Shown piece after piece: positions 12,126-14,779 of a DNA stretch of 14,779 nt. Position numbers and translations under genes: made by a program. The notes beneath the pieces are model-generated. The model saw only the letters and a program-made list of their open reading frames with translations, was not told where the DNA came from and made no database searches. The stretch comes from Alphaproteobacteria bacterium (GTDB taxonomy: Bacteria; Pseudomonadota; Alphaproteobacteria; Rs-D84), in the NCBI GenBank assembly GCA_017642625.1, contig JAGCOQ010000068.1, positions 1 through 14,779 of the forward strand. The letters are read 5' to 3'. Position 1 is the stretch's first letter. The number at the start of each line of letters is the position of its first letter.

Positions 12126-13898
12126 ATGAACCTTAGTGATTCTGCTTTTTTGTGTTTAGACATCGGATCGTCTGCGGTTCATGGTGTTGCACACCGCGTG
12201 CGTAATGCGCGTATATCAAAATCTGCAATGTTCGTTGCCGAATCTTTTGATACAGTTTCTGCTATCAAGACGGTTGTTGACGAATTGGAATCACAAATCG
12301 GTCGCCATTTTGATGATGCATATATCACCGGTAATTTTGGACAGTCTTATTATGAATTGGCGGTAAAAAATCAGGTTTGGTCCGGCGAACGAAAAATATC
12401 AAACGCAGATGTAAAAAATCAGGTTTCACAAATATCTGCACCGGACGGATATATGCCACTGCACATTATTCCACTGCGTTATGATACACCAACTGTGCAT
12501 AACATGCTGACACCGGTTGGTCATGTTGATACACAATTGGTATCTGCATTTGGCGCAATATTTTATCCGGTTGAAAATATTACAGAGATAAATACATTTA
12601 TGCGTCGTGCACACATGCAGACAAACGGTTTTTATGATCCGCATTTTTTGCAAAATGCTGTTTTTCGTAAACCACATGATGTAACACTGTTTATTGACTT
12701 TGGTGCCGAATACACATCTGCATCTATTTGGACAGATCGCGGTCCAGTATGGCACTATAAATTACAAATGGGCGGAACAAATATCACCCAAACAATTGCG
12801 GAAAATAACGACATTACGTTTAACGAAGCAGAAAGAATTAAACGCGCGGTGTTTTCTATGTTGCCCGGCGCAACCGACCGCTTTACGCCGGCGGACGTCG
12901 CATACGACTTTTCACGCGCTGATGTAAATGATGTTGTCGTGCAATATATGACCGATATTATAAATGATATTATCAGCAACGCATCTGAATCTGTTGAAAA
13001 ATATAAACCGCGCAACATTATTATTTCTGGTGGTGCGGCGGACGCAAATAATGTTGTCGATTTTGTTTCAAATGCTTTTGGTCTGCCTTGTGAAAGTATG
13101 CATGTGGATGCATCTGTGCGCGCACTTGGCGAATTTATATGGAACCAAAGTGCAGATGCACGTGCCAAGATTATTGCACAACAAGACAAGTGGGCATCAC
13201 GCACAGAACGCATATTAAAAATATTCCATCGCAAACCCAAAAAGCGTCGCGTTTTTGTTCCAATTATGCCCAGCACAATGTGCTTCAATATGAACAATCC
13301 CGCTACATACACCACTTTTGATGCTGCGGGTATTTCCATGATTCATGTTGATATTATGGACGGTTTGTATGTGAATAAAATTGCTGGTGGTATTGATCAA
13401 CTGCGTGCAATTCGTGAAAAAACGCATGCGCACCTGCATGTCCATTTAATGACGGAAAGCCCGTCTGTCTGGGCGGCGGACGCGATTGCCGCGGGCGCAG
13501 ACACCGTTATTGTTTCAACAAACACATCTGGGGTTCGTGCCGCAATCCGCACCATAAAGGCATCTGGGCGTCGTGCCGGTATTGCATTGAACCCTGATGC
13601 ATCACCGGAAATATTAAAACCTGTGCTGCGTGATTTAGACGAAGTTATGGTTATGGCGGTTGTCCCCGGCGCATCTGGACAAGAGTTTTTGCCGGCGTGT
13701 TTACACAAGATTTCATTGTTGGCGGCAACACGAAAAAAATACGGTCTTAAATTCAAGATTTCTGTGGACGGTGGAATAAATGATAAAACCGCAAAATTAT
13801 GTTGGGATGCCGGTGCAGATTATTTAGTTTCGGGTGCATACTTGGCACGCAGTTCTGATTTTCCGATTGCGGTTCAATCACTGTTAAAAAAACAATAA
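12126..13898 (+). CDS. ftsA: FtsA fused to a ribulose-phosphate 3-epimerase domain (590 aa)
   Basis: Residues 1 to about 370 are FtsA, the actin-like protein that tethers FtsZ to the membrane: phosphate-1 loop LDIGSS (11-16; the usual Lys is absent), 1C subdomain (about 60-150, with KISNADVKNQV and LHIIPLRY blocks), phosphate-2 FIDFGAEYTS (189-198), adenosine loop IIISGGAADANNV (298-310), and an amphipathic basic helix near 356-371 (SRTERILKIFHRK) like the FtsA membrane anchor. Residues about 377-590 are a full TIM-barrel of the ribulose-5-phosphate 3-epimerase family: S383, H407 and D409 in IHVDIMDG, H440 in HVHLM, and D548 in VDGGIN, which are the metal and catalytic residues. The active-site loop VVPGASGQ (512-519) differs from the usual NPGFGGQ. 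No stop, frameshift or ribosome site separates the halves. The gene follows ftsQ by 2 bases; no ftsZ follows. Confidence 0.9.
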   Translation: MNLSDSAFLCLDIGSSAVHGVAHRVRNARISKSAMFVAESFDTVSAIKTVVDELESQIGRHFDDAYITGNFGQSYYELAVKNQVWSGERKISNADVKNQVSQISAPDGYMPLHIIPLRYDTPTVHNMLTPVGHVDTQLVSAFGAIFYPVENITEINTFMRRAHMQTNGFYDPHFLQNAVFRKPHDVTLFIDFGAEYTSASIWTDRGPVWHYKLQMGGTNITQTIAENNDITFNEAERIKRAVFSMLPGATDRFTPADVAYDFSRADVNDVVVQYMTDIINDIISNASESVEKYKPRNIIISGGAADANNVVDFVSNAFGLPCESMHVDASVRALGEFIWNQSADARAKIIAQQDKWASRTERILKIFHRKPKKRRVFVPIMPSTMCFNMNNPATYTTFDAAGISMIHVDIMDGLYVNKIAGGIDQLRAIREKTHAHLHVHLMTESPSVWAADAIAAGADTVIVSTNTSGVRAAIRTIKASGRRAGIALNPDASPEILKPVLRDLDEVMVMAVVPGASGQEFLPACLHKISLLAATRKKYGLKFKISVDGGINDKTAKLCWDAGADYLVSGAYLARSSDFPIAVQSLLKKQ

Positions 13899-13899
13899 A

Positions 13900-13925
13900 A
13901 AAAGCCGGCAAATGCCGGCATTTAT
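13900..13925. terminator. Hairpin terminator between ftsA-epimerase and tsaE
   Basis: Arms GCCGGCA / TGCCGGC (13904-13919). On the minus strand the hairpin is followed by TTTTTTTATTG, so it is strongest for tsaE; on the plus strand the tail ATTTATTTTA is weaker. It separates two convergent genes. Confidence 0.82.
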
Positions 13926-14317
13926 TTTACAACAATTTTTCGTCCATCACCATATTCAGTAATATATAAATGAATCGTATTTTCCGGCAACATGTCGGCG
14001 GCAATGTCGGGCCATTCAATTAATGTTATATCGTTTGCCAATGCATATGGCAAACCAATTTCGACCAATTCAGATTTATCGTTTACGCGGTATAAATCAA
14101 AATGCGATATACCGTCATATGACTGCACAATGGTAAATGTTGGGCTTGGAACAACCGTATCTTCGCCACGAAGTGTTTGAATTATTGTGCGTGCAATTTC
14201 AGATTTTCCCATACCTAAATCACCGTGCAATGCGACACAAACCGGCGCATACAGCGTTTTTGCAAATTCGCGTGCGAAGTTTCTTGTTTCTTGCAAGTTG
14301 TTTAAAATGTATTCCAT
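13922..14317 (-). CDS. tsaE: tRNA t6A biosynthesis ATPase TsaE
   Basis: TsaE is the P-loop ATPase that works with TsaB and TsaD in forming threonylcarbamoyl-adenosine at position 37 of tRNAs that read ANN codons. The 131-residue product has Walker A HGDLGMGKSE (31-40; usually GAGKT, here Met and Ser), the switch motif VPSPTF (56-61), the family block SHFDLYRVND followed by ELVEIGL, and IEWPDIA near 105. Length and motif order are normal. It starts 3 bases after the uvrB stop, with its GGAG ribosome site inside the end of uvrB, so it is translated from the uvrB message. Confidence 0.93.
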   Translation of the reverse strand: MEYILNNLQETRNFAREFAKTLYAPVCVALHGDLGMGKSEIARTIIQTLRGEDTVVPSPTFTIVQSYDGISHFDLYRVNDKSELVEIGLPYALANDITLIEWPDIAADMLPENTIHLYITEYGDGRKIVVK

Positions 14318-14320
14318 AGC

Positions 14321-14779
14321 CTACTCCAATAACAACAAATCGTCTTCTAGTTTATGAATAGTATCGCGCAATTCCGCCGCTGTTTCAAACTCTAAATCTT
14401 CGGCTGCTTTACGCATTTTCTTTGTTAATTGTTTAATTTCGGCGCGTATACTTTCGGCATCCATAACACCACCAAACTTGTCGTATACGAAGCGACGCGC
14501 TTTATCCGTCTTTTCTTCTATATCACCAACTTCGTCAAATATTGCCTTGGTAATAGTTTGTGGTGTGATGTTATGTTCGGTATTGTATGCCATTTGTTTT
14601 TCACGACGACGTGATGTTTCGTCCAGTGCCGCCCGCATAGATTCCGTAATTGTATCACCATACAAAATCACACGACCATTTGCGTTTCGCGCCGCACGCC
14701 CAATCGTCTGGATAAGTGAACGCGTTGATCGCAAGAAGCCTTCTTTATCCGCGTCCATAATTGCAACCAATTCGCATTC
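14321..14779 (-). CDS. uvrB: Excinuclease ABC subunit UvrB, 5'-truncated by window edge
   Basis: UvrB is the DNA-damage verifying helicase-like subunit of nucleotide excision repair; it loads at lesions with UvrA and then recruits UvrC. Only the last 152 residues are in the window, open to the edge. Seen: [18 protein letters not shown], helicase motif [11 protein letters not shown], the [13 protein letters not shown] block (here [14 protein letters not shown]), ITPQTITK, and a C-terminal UVR domain ([24 protein letters not shown]) that pairs with UvrC. The gene ends 3 bases before the tsaE start. Confidence 0.96.
   Translation of the reverse strand, partial: ECELVAIMDADKEGFLRSTRSLIQTIGRAARNANGRVILYGDTITESMRAALDETSRRREKQMAYNTEHNITPQTITKAIFDEVGDIEEKTDKARRFVYDKFGGVMDAESIRAEIKQLTKKMRKAAEDLEFETAAELRDTIHKLEDDLLLLE

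Noticed and set aside
12755..13756. Minus-strand ORFs of 119-194 aa inside the ftsA-epimerase gene
   Set aside because: Shadows of the fused gene; the plus-strand frame carries clear FtsA and epimerase motifs.
13266..13898. A separate rpe gene starting at the internal ATG at 13266
   Set aside because: No ribosome site precedes it, and the frame is unbroken from ftsA, so a fused protein is the simpler reading.

Overview
The window reads as chromosomal DNA from a bacterium, most likely an uncultured member of the Alphaproteobacteria with a compact, moderately AT-rich genome. The lineage is inferred, not proven. It rests on the FtsQ/FtsA pair, a single LolC/E-type permease with LolD, the TsaE and UvrB sequences, short intergenic gaps and many overlapping genes. 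Most genes look native. A block at about 2.2-4.8 kb is richer in AT and holds small unknown genes, terminators and repeated copies of a tRNA 3' end.

Layout. (1) 1-1870: the 3' part of an acyl-CoA synthetase gene (cut by the window edge), then a small unknown gene and a bidirectional terminator. (2) 1902-2773: a zinc-ribbon protein, a 36-aa membrane peptide with its own promoter, and an unknown 109-aa gene enclosed by a perfect 13-bp inverted repeat. (3) 2931-3600: a short inorganic pyrophosphatase homologue followed by a TfoX N-domain protein. (4) 3660-4435: an AT-rich lipoprotein gene and an AT-rich two-helix membrane protein gene. (5) 4647-5084: tRNA-Tyr(GTA) and tRNA-Gly(TCC) on the minus strand, with one extra truncated copy of the tRNA-Tyr 3' end and a shorter match further away, each next to a hairpin terminator.

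(6) 5147-10947, minus strand: a probable long envelope operon read in the order 108-aa unknown, secretin-like lipoprotein, LolC/E permease, 212-aa unknown, LolD ATPase, membrane-anchored protein with a tandem Cys repeat, secreted Cys-rich protein. The genes are tightly packed or overlap. The theme is lipoprotein export and periplasmic or outer-membrane assembly.

(7) 11024-13898, plus strand: a small lipoprotein, then ftsQ, then one continuous ORF that joins FtsA to a complete ribulose-phosphate 3-epimerase-like domain. The operon ends at a hairpin; no ftsZ follows. (8) 13922-14779, minus strand: tsaE (tRNA t6A modification) and the 3' end of uvrB (nucleotide excision repair), cut by the window edge.

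The most unusual item is the FtsA-epimerase fusion, which puts a pentose-phosphate enzyme fold on a membrane-bound cell-division actin. Also of note are the unknown gene inserted between lolC and lolD, the inverted-repeat cassette, the tRNA-Tyr 3'-end repeats, and two apparently leaderless promoters, one of which drives ftsQ and carries a perfect 12-bp palindrome.
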